Source of the DNA: VBDM01 sp964430565
Lineage (GTDB): Bacteria > Pseudomonadota > Gammaproteobacteria > Burkholderiales > SG8-39
Assembly: GCA_964430565.1 (NCBI GenBank)
Contig: CAYSFD010000027.1
Coordinates: 1 to 64,000 of the forward strand
Reading direction: 5' to 3'
DNA: 64,000 nt
Within the stretch, counting starts at the first letter, position 1. Each line of letters opens with the position of its first letter. The notes beneath the pieces were generated by a model. The model made no database searches, was not told where the DNA came from, and saw nothing but the letters and a program-made list of their open reading frames with translations. Below are positions 35,067-43,377 of this stretch, piece after piece. Position numbers and translations under genes: made by a program.

Positions 35067-35079
35067 TCCAACATGTGGA
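35067..35079. promoter_or_regulatory. TCCA-N5-TGGA palindrome, candidate IclR operator 2 (autoregulatory)
   Basis: TCCAACATGTGGA, 16 nt before the iclR-type start codon, well placed for autorepression. Part of the 208-bp divergent region to the ubiD at 35260. Confidence 0.6.
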
Positions 35080-35207
35080 ATAGTTATTCAAGCGGTTCGG
35101 GTTTCGTCCTCGACCGGGCGTGCTAGGATTCCAGTCAGGAGGGCTATCCCCGGGCAGAATCGCTTCGTTATAGGCCGATCGCCTCTTGAGCGCATCCTAC
35201 TCGTGTT

Positions 35208-35220
35208 TCCATATTGTGGA
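35208..35220. promoter_or_regulatory. TCCA-N5-TGGA palindrome, candidate IclR operator 3 (upstream of ubiD paralog 3)
   Basis: TCCATATTGTGGA, 40 nt before the divergent ubiD start. With the other two sites it gives a shared half-site reading TGTGGA on one side. Confidence 0.6.
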
Positions 35221-35259
35221 TACCCCGCGTTCGGCACCTAAGCGACACAGGAGGACGAT

Positions 35260-36789
35260 ATGGGCAACAGAATGAGTATTCCCGACGCCATGAGCAGTCC
35301 CATGGGCGCGCCCGCCGGCGCAAAGCTGAAGGAAGACGCGCATCCCGACTACAAGATTCCGTACGAAGACCTGCGCGAATGGATCGCGCAAGCGGAGAAG
35401 CTTGGCGAGATTCGTCACGTCAAGGGCGCGTCCTGGCAGGAAGACATCGGCATGGCAGCGGAGCTGGTGCAGCACGACGAGAACGCGCCGTGCCTGATTT
35501 TCGACGAAATCCCGGGCTGCAAGAAGGGACAGAGGGTCCTCACCAACTTTTTCGGCGGCAAGCGCAAGAACATGACGCTCGGCTTTCCGCTGAATTACAG
35601 CAAGCTCGAGCTGTCGCAGGCTTTCCTGGACACCTACCTGCGGGAGCTGAAGCCCATTCCGCACCAGTTCGTCGAGACCGGCCCGGTGTTGGAGAATACG
35701 ATCACGGGCGACGCAATCGACATCACCCAATTTCCCGTGCCTCTGTGGCACGAAGGCGACGGTGGACGCTATGTCGGGACGGGAAGCTACAACATCACCA
35801 TCGACCCCGAGGAAAAGTGGATCAACGTCGGCACCTATCGGGTGATGATCCACGATAAGACGTCGCTGGGGTTCTACATGTCCCCGGGCAAGCACGGCCG
35901 CATCCATCGCGATAAGTACCAGGCACGCAACGAGCCGATGCCGGTCGCGATCGTCGTCGGCGGCGATCCGTTGCAGTTCCTAGTGGCTTGCAGCGAGATG
36001 CCCTACGGCGTGTGCGAGCTCGACATCGCCGGCGGTCTGCGCGGCAAGCCGGTGAAGGTGGTGAGGGGGAAAGTAACGGGCCTCCCCATCCCGGCGAACG
36101 CCGAAATGGTTATCGAGGGATTCGTGCAGCCCAACAATCGCAGGCTCGAGGGCCCTTTCGGCGAGTGGACCGGATATTACGGCAGCGACGTCCGCGAGGA
36201 ACCGGTGCTCGACATCAAAGCCATTCACCACCGCAATGACCCGATCATTCTCGGCTGTCCGCCCCAGCGCCCGCCGGAGGAACAGGCGCGCTACCGTGCG
36301 GTCACGCGCTCCGCCCTGATCCGCAAGTACATCGAGCAGGCGGGGGTTCCGGACGTAACGGCCGTCTGGGCTCATGAGGCCGGCGGCTCGCGACTGCTGC
36401 TCGGAGTATCCATCAAGCAGCGCTACCCGGGGCACGTCAAGCAGGCCGGGCACGTGGCGGCCATGTGCCACGCGGGCGCCTATGCGGGCAAGTATGTGAT
36501 CGTCGTGGACGAGGACATCGACGTGAGCAACTTGGAGGAACTGATCTGGGCCATGCTCACCCGTTCGGACCCGGCGACTTCCATCGACATCATCACCAAC
36601 ACCTGGAGCACGCCGCTCGATCCCCGCATCCCGCCCGAGGAAAAGGAGAAGGGCAATAACACCAATTCCCGGGCGATCATCGATGCCTGCCGCCCCTTCC
36701 ACTGGCGCGACAAATTCGCCAAAGTAAACATGCCGAGCCCGGAGAAGGCGCGCGTGGCGAGGGAGAAATTCGGGTATCTTCTGAAGTAA
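35260..36789 (+). CDS. UbiD-family prenylated-FMN (de)carboxylase, paralog 3
   Basis: 509 residues with UbiD landmarks (LENTITGDAIDITQFPVPLWH, WINVGTYRVMIHDK, MPYGVCELDIAGGLRGKPVKVVRG, NTWSTPLDPRIPP). Strong AGGAGGA ribosome site. Monocistronic and divergent from the IclR gene, with which it shares predicted operators also present before the UbiX operon. It may act on a second substrate of the same inducer family, or as an alternative decarboxylase for a hydroxylated or isomeric aromatic dicarboxylate. Unassigned beyond family. Confidence 0.9.
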   Translation: MGNRMSIPDAMSSPMGAPAGAKLKEDAHPDYKIPYEDLREWIAQAEKLGEIRHVKGASWQEDIGMAAELVQHDENAPCLIFDEIPGCKKGQRVLTNFFGGKRKNMTLGFPLNYSKLELSQAFLDTYLRELKPIPHQFVETGPVLENTITGDAIDITQFPVPLWHEGDGGRYVGTGSYNITIDPEEKWINVGTYRVMIHDKTSLGFYMSPGKHGRIHRDKYQARNEPMPVAIVVGGDPLQFLVACSEMPYGVCELDIAGGLRGKPVKVVRGKVTGLPIPANAEMVIEGFVQPNNRRLEGPFGEWTGYYGSDVREEPVLDIKAIHHRNDPIILGCPPQRPPEEQARYRAVTRSALIRKYIEQAGVPDVTAVWAHEAGGSRLLLGVSIKQRYPGHVKQAGHVAAMCHAGAYAGKYVIVVDEDIDVSNLEELIWAMLTRSDPATSIDIITNTWSTPLDPRIPPEEKEKGNNTNSRAIIDACRPFHWRDKFAKVNMPSPEKARVAREKFGYLLK

Positions 36790-36805
36790 GTCCCGCGCGC
36801 GCTGG

Positions 36806-36824
36806 GCGCGCCGCCTCGGCGCGC
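36806..36824. terminator. GC-rich hairpin between convergent ubiD and Rrf2 genes
   Basis: GCGCGCCG / CGGCGCGC, 8-bp perfect arms with a 3-nt loop, 17 nt after the ubiD stop. No T-run, so the terminating strength is uncertain. Confidence 0.4.
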
Positions 36825-36846
36825 AACACGGTCCGCGGGCCGCAGC

Positions 36847-37302
36847 CTAGGCCCGGTGCGTCGTCTTCGGTTGGGCTCGTATTTTCTTGCGGGCGCTGCG
36901 CTGACGTTCGATAAGTTTCAGCATGGTGTCAATCGTAATCGAGCGGAAAGTTGCTCCGGCGATTTCGTCGATTTCCGCGAGCACCGCTCCGAGCGCCTGT
37001 CCCACGTCCGTAGAAGCGCCGGGCTCGCGCCCTGCTGCACGATCGCCGATGTCTTCGAACAGCTCGATCACGTCCATGAGCGTAAGACGCTTGGCGTTTC
37101 CACCGAAGCGATAGCCGCCACCCACGCCCCGGGTCGATTCGATGACGCCGGCGCGGACGAGCTCTCGCAATACCTTGGCCAGATGGTGTGTCGAAACCTC
37201 ATATTTCGCTGCGATCTCCGCGGCGGAAATTGGGTCTTTGGGATTTCCGGCGAACTCGAGCACGCTATAGAGCGCGAGGCTCGTGCTGATTTGCAGCTTC
37301 AT
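36847..37302 (-). CDS. Rrf2-family transcriptional regulator without cysteines
   Basis: 151 residues: winged helix N-terminus (MKLQISTSLALYSVLEFA; AEIAAKYEVSTHHLAKVLRELVRAGVIESTRGVGGGY) typical of Rrf2 proteins. There is no cysteine at all, so it cannot bind the Fe-S cluster of IscR or NsrR and must sense something else or act through another partner. Located 34 nt after a GNAT acyltransferase gene in the same direction; probably co-transcribed. Targets unknown. Confidence 0.88.
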   Translation of the reverse strand: MKLQISTSLALYSVLEFAGNPKDPISAAEIAAKYEVSTHHLAKVLRELVRAGVIESTRGVGGGYRFGGNAKRLTLMDVIELFEDIGDRAAGREPGASTDVGQALGAVLAEIDEIAGATFRSITIDTMLKLIERQRSARKKIRAQPKTTHRA

Positions 37303-37336
37303 TCCCGGGTCTCGCCGATCCGTAACTTCGACGTTT

Positions 37337-37834
37337 TCAACGCAGATCCTTTTCCAGCGGAATGAACTGCGCCGCCATCATGCCCTGGCTGCGGAAGAAC
37401 GACAGCACCAGGCTGTTGTCGCGCGCGATCAGCGTGCGCACCTGGTCCACACCGGCATGGCGAAAGTCCGCGCAGATCGCCTCAAGCAGCCGGGTTCCTA
37501 TCCCCGCGAGGCGGGCGCCGGGGTGAACGTTGATGCCGAACACCCACCCACAGGGCGGGGAGCCGAACTCCCAGTCGCGCACCTCGCCGATGATGAAGCC
37601 CTGGATTGCGCCTTTCGCCTCGGCGACGAGGAACAGACGCTGGCGGCTGCGCGAGGCACCGTAGCGGTGGAACAGCTCGTACCAGTAGTCCGTCTTCTGG
37701 ATCCCCGTTATTTCGGAGTCGATCGCGATGACTTGGTCTAAGTCGCCGAACTCAACCGGGCGGACCCGCACGCTGGAATCCGCGCGTTGCGCCTGAGTCA
37801 GGACGGGGCGCTCTGGGTGGGTTTTCGCGGACAC
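37337..37834 (-). CDS. Single-domain GNAT acetyltransferase
   Basis: Up to 165 residues. Motif A of GNAT enzymes is visible as NVHPGARLAGIGTRLLEAI, preceded by LFLVAEAKGAIQGFIIGEV. The annotated GTG at 37834 is 3 nt from an FNR box; an internal GTG at 37771, just before the conserved RVRPVEFGDLDQVIAID core, is an alternative. Its N-terminal motif IDSEITGIQKTDYW recurs in both halves of the tandem GNAT at 42332. GNAT proteins near aromatic CoA ligase genes can acetylate the ligase lysine (BadL in Rhodopseudomonas); such a role here is inference. Confidence 0.85.
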   Translation of the reverse strand: MSAKTHPERPVLTQAQRADSSVRVRPVEFGDLDQVIAIDSEITGIQKTDYWYELFHRYGASRSRQRLFLVAEAKGAIQGFIIGEVRDWEFGSPPCGWVFGINVHPGARLAGIGTRLLEAICADFRHAGVDQVRTLIARDNSLVLSFFRSQGMMAAQFIPLEKDLR

Positions 37835-37836
37835 GT

Positions 37837-37878
37837 TTGATCTGCATCAAAAATAGCATTTGAATACCATATTAGCAT
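37837..37878 (+). promoter_or_regulatory. FNR/DNR-type class II promoter of the hcrCAB operon
   Basis: Perfect TTGATCTGCATCAA at 37837-37850. TAGCAT at 37873-37878 is a -10 match, the same hexamer as at the liv promoter, with the start near 37885 and the box centre at about -41.5. Leader about 140 nt. The box could also affect the divergent GNAT gene. Confidence 0.72.
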
Positions 37879-38024
37879 CGATTCGTTTCCCGGGGCAGGG
37901 CGTCCGCCCCAGGGACGGTTTTGCGCGCGTGGGCTGTCCCTCAGACTGTAGAAAAAGGGGGCGGCACGGATTTGCGCGAGCTACCCACAAGGAGGGCCGT
38001 AGGGGTGCGCGAGCTGAGGCCGAG

Positions 38025-38495
38025 ATGAACGTGAAGCACCTCATTTCCTTCGTCATTAACGGCCGGGGTCGCGAAGACGCGGTCGCCGACAACCTGCTGC
38101 TGCTCGACTATCTGCGCGAGGTCGCGGGCCTCACCGGGACCAAACGCGGATGCGACGGGGGCGAATGCGGCGCCTGCACCGTGCTCGTGGGCGGTGAGCC
38201 TCGCCTTGCGTGCCTCACGCTCGCGACGAGCTGCGAGGGTCGGAAGATCGAGACCATCGAAGCGCTCGCAACCAACGGGCGCATGAGCCTTCTGCAACGC
38301 GCCTTCCACGAGAAGCTGGGTGCGCAGTGCGGCTATTGCACCCCCGGAATGATCATGGCGGCGGAAGCGCTGCTGCGCCGGCAGAGTTCGCCGACCGAAG
38401 CGGACATCCGGGAGGCGCTCTCCGGCAACATCTGCCGCTGCACCGGCTACGTGAAAATCATCGAATCGGTGCAGTCTGCGGCGAGGGGCGGATGA
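38025..38495 (+). CDS. hcrC: 4-Hydroxybenzoyl-CoA reductase small [2Fe-2S] subunit HcrC
   Basis: 156 residues of the xanthine oxidase family small subunit. The plant-ferredoxin-like cluster CDGGECGACTVLVGG and the second cluster CGYCTPGMIM...CRCTGY are complete. ATG at 38025 is chosen because it gives the normal length; an open frame extends 165 nt upstream but overlaps the predicted promoter. ATGA overlap with hcrA. HcrCAB removes the phenolic hydroxyl of 4-hydroxybenzoyl-CoA, giving benzoyl-CoA, using reduced ferredoxin. Confidence 0.92.
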   Translation: MNVKHLISFVINGRGREDAVADNLLLLDYLREVAGLTGTKRGCDGGECGACTVLVGGEPRLACLTLATSCEGRKIETIEALATNGRMSLLQRAFHEKLGAQCGYCTPGMIMAAEALLRRQSSPTEADIREALSGNICRCTGYVKIIESVQSAARGG

Positions 38496-40810
38496 CGTTC
38501 GTCAAAGCTCGCTGCGCAGGCACTGCGACGCCCTTGATCGACGGCGTCGAAAAAGTGACCGGTCGTGCAAGATTCACTGCCGACCTGCCTTCACGCGAAG
38601 CGCTCGTCGGCCGGATCCTGCGCAGCCCGCTCGCCCACGGCGTCATCCGAGCCATCGACACCGCGCGCGCCAGCGCGCTTCCCGGCGTACGCGCCGTGAT
38701 CACCGGCGCCGATTGCGACGTGCCGTACGGCGTCCTGCCGATCGCGCAGAACGAATACCCCCTCGCGCGGGAGCGCGTGCGCTATGTGGGCGAGCCGATC
38801 GCCGCGGTCGCGGCCGTCGACGAAGCCACCGCGCAGGCCGCGCTGGACTTGATCGCGGCAAGCATCGAGCCGCTGCCGGCGCACTTCACCGCGCAGGACG
38901 CGCTCGCCGACGAGGCGACGCGTCTGCACGAAAACAAGCACGGCAACATCGAGCGCGAAGTCAGGCAGGAGTTCGGCGACGTGGAGGCCGGCTTCAAAGC
39001 CGCCGACCTGGTGCGTGAGGCGAAGTATCACTATGCCGAAGTGACGCATGCACAGATGGAGCCCGATTGCTCGCTCGCCGAGTACGACCCCGATCGCGAT
39101 CGGCTCACCCTGCACTCGACGACGCAGGTACCGTACTACGTGCACCTCATGCTCGCCCAGTGCCTGAAGATGGACGCAAGCCGCATCCGCGTCGTCAAGC
39201 CCTTTGTCGGCGGCGGATTCGGCCATCGGACTGAAACGCTCAACTTCGAGTTGATCGCCGGGTTGCTCGCGCGTAACGCGTGCGGCACCGTCAAGCTGGA
39301 ATTGTCGCGCGAAGAGACGCTGCTCACGCATCGCGGCCGGCCGGAGACCGACATCCGCATCCGCATAGGCGCAAAAAAAACCGGTGAGCTGACCGCGGTG
39401 GATTGCGAAGCGATTCAGCGCGGCGGCGCTTACGGCGGCTACGGGTTGGTAACGATTCTCTACGCGGGGGCGCTGCTGCACGCGATCTATCGATTGCCTG
39501 CATCGCGCTATCACGGCCTGCGCGTGTACGCGAACACGCCGCCTTGCGGCGCCATGCGCGGCCACGGGTCGGTCGACATGCGACATGCCTTCGAGTCGCT
39601 GCTCGACGAAGTGGCGGCGGGCCTCGGTCTGGATGCATTTGCTCTGCGCCGCGCCAACCTGCTTGAGGCGCCGTACCGCACCATCAACGATCTTCAGGTC
39701 AATTCCTACGGTCTCGCCGAGTGCTTGCGCCGGGTAGAGGAAGCCTCGGGTTGGCGCAAGCGGCGAGGCAAGCTCGGGCGCGGACGCGGTCTGGGGCTGG
39801 CTTGTTCGCACTACCCGAGCGGGGCAGCAAAACCGGTGCATTGGACCGGTGAGCCGCATGCAGTCGTGAACCTCAAGCTCGATTTCGACGGCGAGGTCGT
39901 CGCGCTGACCGGCGCCGCGGATATCGGCCAGGGCTCCTCCACGCTGATCGCGCAGGTCGTGGCGGACGTGCTGGGTCTCGGCATCGATCGCATGCGCGTC
40001 GTCGCGAACGACAGCGCGGTGACGCCCAAGGACAACGGCTCCTATTCGTCGCGCGTGTCGTTCATGGTGGGCAACGCCGCGATCGCCGCCGCGCAGAACC
40101 TGAAAAAGCTTCTCGTCGAGGCCGCGGCGCGCAAGCTCGAGGTGAGTCCCGCGGACATCGAATGTCTGGGCGAAACCTACCGTGTAATCGGCACCGACCG
40201 GACGCTCGCATACCAGAGCGTGGTCACGGCGGCTCTGGAGAACGGCGGAACGATCGGCGTGAAGGGTACCTACTCGACGCCGCCCGAGACGCAGGGCGGA
40301 AAATTCCGCGGCGCCGCGATCGGCTCCAGCGCGGGCTTCTCCTACGCGGCGCAAGTCGTCGAAGTCAGCGTCGATGAAGACACGGGCGCGATCCACGTCG
40401 AGAAAGTCTGGGTCGGACATGACTGTGGCTTCGCGATCAATCCGCTCGCCGTGGAAGGGCAGGTGCAAGGCTCGGTGTGGATGGGCATGGGGCAGGCGCT
40501 GAGCGAGGAAACGCAATATCACGAAGGCCGGGCGCTGCGCGCGAACCTGCTCGATTATCGCGTGCCGACGATCGTCGAGTCGCCGCCCATCGAGGTACAC
40601 ATCGTCGAAAGCCGGGACCCCGGCGGGCCCTTCGGCGCGAAAGAGGCGGGCGAGGGAGCGCTTGCGGGATTTCTCCCGGCGCTCACCAATGCCGTGTACG
40701 ACGCGGTCGGACTGCGCTTGACCGAGCTCCCGGCATCCCCCGACCGCGTGCTGGAAGCGCTGCAGGCAAAGCGCCGGGCCGAGCGCGTCAAGAAAGCGAA
40801 GGCGGCGTAG
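38492..40810 (+). CDS. hcrA: 4-Hydroxybenzoyl-CoA reductase molybdenum subunit HcrA
   Basis: 772 residues, close to the 769 of the Thauera enzyme; molybdopterin-cytosine-dinucleotide subunit of the xanthine oxidase family. Landmarks: KPFVGGGFGHRTETLNFE, NTPPCGAMRGHGSVDMRHAFE, GAADIGQGSSTLIAQV and the C-terminal GGPFGAKEAGEGAL with the active-site glutamate region. It lies in an operon with the diagnostic HcrB, which fixes the substrate class better than the large subunit alone. Confidence 0.92.
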   Translation: MTFVKARCAGTATPLIDGVEKVTGRARFTADLPSREALVGRILRSPLAHGVIRAIDTARASALPGVRAVITGADCDVPYGVLPIAQNEYPLARERVRYVGEPIAAVAAVDEATAQAALDLIAASIEPLPAHFTAQDALADEATRLHENKHGNIEREVRQEFGDVEAGFKAADLVREAKYHYAEVTHAQMEPDCSLAEYDPDRDRLTLHSTTQVPYYVHLMLAQCLKMDASRIRVVKPFVGGGFGHRTETLNFELIAGLLARNACGTVKLELSREETLLTHRGRPETDIRIRIGAKKTGELTAVDCEAIQRGGAYGGYGLVTILYAGALLHAIYRLPASRYHGLRVYANTPPCGAMRGHGSVDMRHAFESLLDEVAAGLGLDAFALRRANLLEAPYRTINDLQVNSYGLAECLRRVEEASGWRKRRGKLGRGRGLGLACSHYPSGAAKPVHWTGEPHAVVNLKLDFDGEVVALTGAADIGQGSSTLIAQVVADVLGLGIDRMRVVANDSAVTPKDNGSYSSRVSFMVGNAAIAAAQNLKKLLVEAAARKLEVSPADIECLGETYRVIGTDRTLAYQSVVTAALENGGTIGVKGTYSTPPETQGGKFRGAAIGSSAGFSYAAQVVEVSVDEDTGAIHVEKVWVGHDCGFAINPLAVEGQVQGSVWMGMGQALSEETQYHEGRALRANLLDYRVPTIVESPPIEVHIVESRDPGGPFGAKEAGEGALAGFLPALTNAVYDAVGLRLTELPASPDRVLEALQAKRRAERVKKAKAA

Positions 40811-40812
40811 TC

Positions 40813-41787
40813 ATGCAACTGCTGCCGCAATTCAGGTTGGTCAAGCCGCACGATCTGGCGGAGGCGAGCGCGATCCTCGCCGGCGACCCGAATGCTCGCG
40901 TGCTCGCCGGCGGAACCGATCTCGTCGCGAGCCTTCGCGACGGCCTGGCCGCGCCCTCGACGCTCGTCGATCTCGGCGCGATCGACGGGCTCGCTGCGAT
41001 CGCTTACGACGCTCAGGGCATCCGCATCGGCGCAGGCGTGACGCTCGCGCGGCTCGCCGCGGATGTTCGAATCAGGACTGTTTACCCCGCAATTGCGCAG
41101 GCGGCGGCGAGTATCGCAGGACCCGCACATCGCAGTGCGGCGACGGTCGGCGGCAACCTGTGCCTCGACACGCGCTGCGTGTTTTATAACCAGAGCGAGT
41201 CGTGGCGGCGCGCGATCCGCTATTGCCTGAAGTATCGCGGCGACGTGTGCCACGTCGCGCCCCAGGGAAAGAGCTGCCAGGCGGCCTATAGTGGCGATCT
41301 GGCGCCTTCGCTGCTTGTTTTCGATGCCGAAGTGGAGCTTGCCGGGGCGGGCGGTTCGCGGCGCATCGCGCTCGCGGACCTGTACGTCGAGGACGGGGCG
41401 GCGCACCTTGCGCTGCGCGCGGGCGAGATCGTTGCCGCGGTGCATGTTCCCGCCGCCATCGCTCACGTGTGCTCGGGGTACCGCAAGGCGAGGGTCCGCG
41501 GGGCGATCGATTTTCCGCTGGCCGGGGTCGCCGCCGCCCTGGTTCTGGAAGGGGGGCTGCTCAGGTCGCTGCGCATTGCGCTCACCGGGACCAACCCGCG
41601 TCCGTTCGTGTTGAACGGAACCGAGGAGATGACCGGAAAGGCGCCCGACGAAACCCTGCTGGCGGAAATCGGCAAACGCGTACAGCACCAAGTGCGGCCG
41701 TTGCGCACGACCGTGACGGCTGCGAACTATCGGCGTCAGGTGGCAGCCGTCCTTGCACAGCGCTTGGTGCGCGAACTGGCAGTATAG
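40813..41787 (+). CDS. hcrB: 4-Hydroxybenzoyl-CoA reductase FAD subunit HcrB with extra [4Fe-4S] loop
   Basis: 324 residues, same length as Thauera HcrB. FAD-binding segments LAGGTDLVASLRDG and AATVGGNLCLDTRC. The loop unique to 4-hydroxybenzoyl-CoA reductases is present with cysteines 122, 138, 146 and 155, the positions known to bind the additional [4Fe-4S] cluster. This cluster-bearing loop is absent from ordinary xanthine dehydrogenase FAD subunits, so the identification is strong. ATG two bases after the hcrA stop. Confidence 0.95.
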   Translation: MQLLPQFRLVKPHDLAEASAILAGDPNARVLAGGTDLVASLRDGLAAPSTLVDLGAIDGLAAIAYDAQGIRIGAGVTLARLAADVRIRTVYPAIAQAAASIAGPAHRSAATVGGNLCLDTRCVFYNQSESWRRAIRYCLKYRGDVCHVAPQGKSCQAAYSGDLAPSLLVFDAEVELAGAGGSRRIALADLYVEDGAAHLALRAGEIVAAVHVPAAIAHVCSGYRKARVRGAIDFPLAGVAAALVLEGGLLRSLRIALTGTNPRPFVLNGTEEMTGKAPDETLLAEIGKRVQHQVRPLRTTVTAANYRRQVAAVLAQRLVRELAV

Positions 41788-41813
41788 CGGCCGCACCGGA
41801 CGAGCAGAATTCC

Positions 41814-42335
41814 ATGGAACTCCAGCGCCAGACCTGCCGCCGACTACACGAAGAACACGAAGCCGTATTCGAGCTCTTGCGCAGGCTGCAGCGGGCGCTT
41901 GCAGATTCGCAAGCCCCTGCTGCGCCCGATTTCCTCGACTCCGCGTGGAGCGCTCTGTTGCGGGACGTGCGCTCGGGCCTGGAGTTCGAGGTCGCGCCGC
42001 ACTTCGATTTCGAGGAACGCTCGCTGTTCCCGCTCCTTGCGGACGCCGGCGACGGCGACCTGGTCGAGCTGTTGAACGCGGATCACAAGACGATCCGCGA
42101 GGTGACGGCGCCGCTGCTCGAACTCCTCGGCACCTGGCAGAGGCGTAACCTGGATGCGTCCGGCTGGCACTCTTTGAAGCGGCTCGGGCTGGAGTTGTGC
42201 GACCGCCTTACCGAGCACGCGCTGAAAGAGGAACAGGCCATGCTGCCTGCGCTCGAGAGCGTGCTCTCCGAGGAGGAAGATCGCGAGCTGTTTGCGGCGT
42301 ATGCGGGGGCAGAAGTGGCGGCAGGCCGACCGTGA
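41814..42335 (+). CDS. Hemerythrin HHE domain protein
   Basis: 173 residues forming a four-helix bundle with HEEHEAVFELLRRL, HFDFEERSLFPLL, LNADHKTIREVTAPLL and LTEHALKEEQAMLPAL, which supply the His/Glu ligands of a di-iron site. Might sense or bind O2 or NO. It overlaps the tandem GNAT gene (GTGA) and follows the reductase genes by 26 nt, suggesting an oxygen- or NO-protective role for HcrCAB or the CoA-ester pathway. Confidence 0.88.
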   Translation: MELQRQTCRRLHEEHEAVFELLRRLQRALADSQAPAAPDFLDSAWSALLRDVRSGLEFEVAPHFDFEERSLFPLLADAGDGDLVELLNADHKTIREVTAPLLELLGTWQRRNLDASGWHSLKRLGLELCDRLTEHALKEEQAMLPALESVLSEEEDRELFAAYAGAEVAAGRP

Positions 42336-43366
42336 GGAAAGCCGAGGAAGACGCGCTCCGGAGCGGGACGGCCGACATCGAGCTGCGCCACCTTGCGTCC
42401 GGAGATTTTGACGACGCCGTTGCCATCGACGCCGCGATTCTGGGACGCAGAAGGCGCGCCTATTTCGAGGGGCGCTTGAACGCCGCGCTGAAGACGCCCG
42501 GGGATCATGTTCAGTTCGCGGCCGTGCGGGAGGGCAAGCTCGCCGGCTACGTGCTCGCGCGCCGGATGGGCGGTGAATTCGGCCGCACCGAGCCGGCGCT
42601 TCGGCTCGAGACCATCGGCGTGTGGCCGGAGCAGCGCGGCCGCGGAGTCGGCAAGCGGCTGCTCGTCGAGCTCGAGGCTTGGGCGCTCAAGCACGAGATT
42701 CGTCAGATCCGCACCGTCGCGGATTGGCGCAGGCATGCCCTGCTCGGTTTTCTGGATCGCGCCGGTTTCGAGCTTGGCCGCGATCACATCATCGACTGCG
42801 CGGTCCACGCCGAGCGGCTCGGCCAACTGGAAACCATCGAAGCGGTCGCAGCCCAGGGGCGGCGCGGCGCAGGCGCCGAAGTCGACTACGGCGCGCCCGC
42901 TTCGAATGATTTCGAGACGCTCGCGCGCGACCGGTCAGACGTGCGTGGCCTCGCGCCCGGAGATCTCGCCGACATCATCGCTATCGACCGGCACAACACC
43001 GGCCGCAGCCGGGACAGTTACCTGACCCGGTTGTTCGAGGAAGCCTTGAACGACTCGGCGATCCGCGTCTCGCTCGTAGCGAGGCTGGGCATGACCGTGG
43101 GATTCATCATGGCGAAAACGGATTTCGGCGATTTCGGACGCAGCGAGCCCACCGCGGTGATCGATACCATCGGGGTGCACCCCCAGTTCGCTGGCACCGG
43201 AATCGGGACCGCCATGCTCTCGCAGCTCTTCGTCAATCTGCACGCGCTGCACGTCGAGCGCGTCGAAACGGTCGTCGCGCCGGAGAATTTCAATCTGCTC
43301 GGGTTCTTTTACAAGGCGGGGTTTTCGCCCAGCCAGCGGCTTGCGCTCGTCAAACGCCTGTCATAG
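42332..43366 (+). CDS. Tandem GNAT acyltransferase (two GNAT domains)
   Basis: 344 residues. Domain 1 (about 15-165) has acetyl-CoA motif EQRGRGVGKRLLVEL; domain 2 (about 190-340) has PQFAGTGIGTAMLSQL. Each domain opens with a related motif (IDAAILGRRRRAYF; IDRHNTGRSRDSYL), similar to the single-domain GNAT at 37337. GTG start overlaps the hemerythrin stop by 4 nt. Likely a protein lysine acyltransferase with one regulatory and one catalytic half; possible target the aromatic CoA ligase. Inference only. Confidence 0.85.
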   Translation: MRKAEEDALRSGTADIELRHLASGDFDDAVAIDAAILGRRRRAYFEGRLNAALKTPGDHVQFAAVREGKLAGYVLARRMGGEFGRTEPALRLETIGVWPEQRGRGVGKRLLVELEAWALKHEIRQIRTVADWRRHALLGFLDRAGFELGRDHIIDCAVHAERLGQLETIEAVAAQGRRGAGAEVDYGAPASNDFETLARDRSDVRGLAPGDLADIIAIDRHNTGRSRDSYLTRLFEEALNDSAIRVSLVARLGMTVGFIMAKTDFGDFGRSEPTAVIDTIGVHPQFAGTGIGTAMLSQLFVNLHALHVERVETVVAPENFNLLGFFYKAGFSPSQRLALVKRLS

Positions 43367-43377
43367 GAGAAGTTGCG

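Noticed and set aside
38591..40600. Long minus-strand open frame opposite hcrA
   Set aside because: Shadow frame; hcrA is unambiguous on the plus strand.
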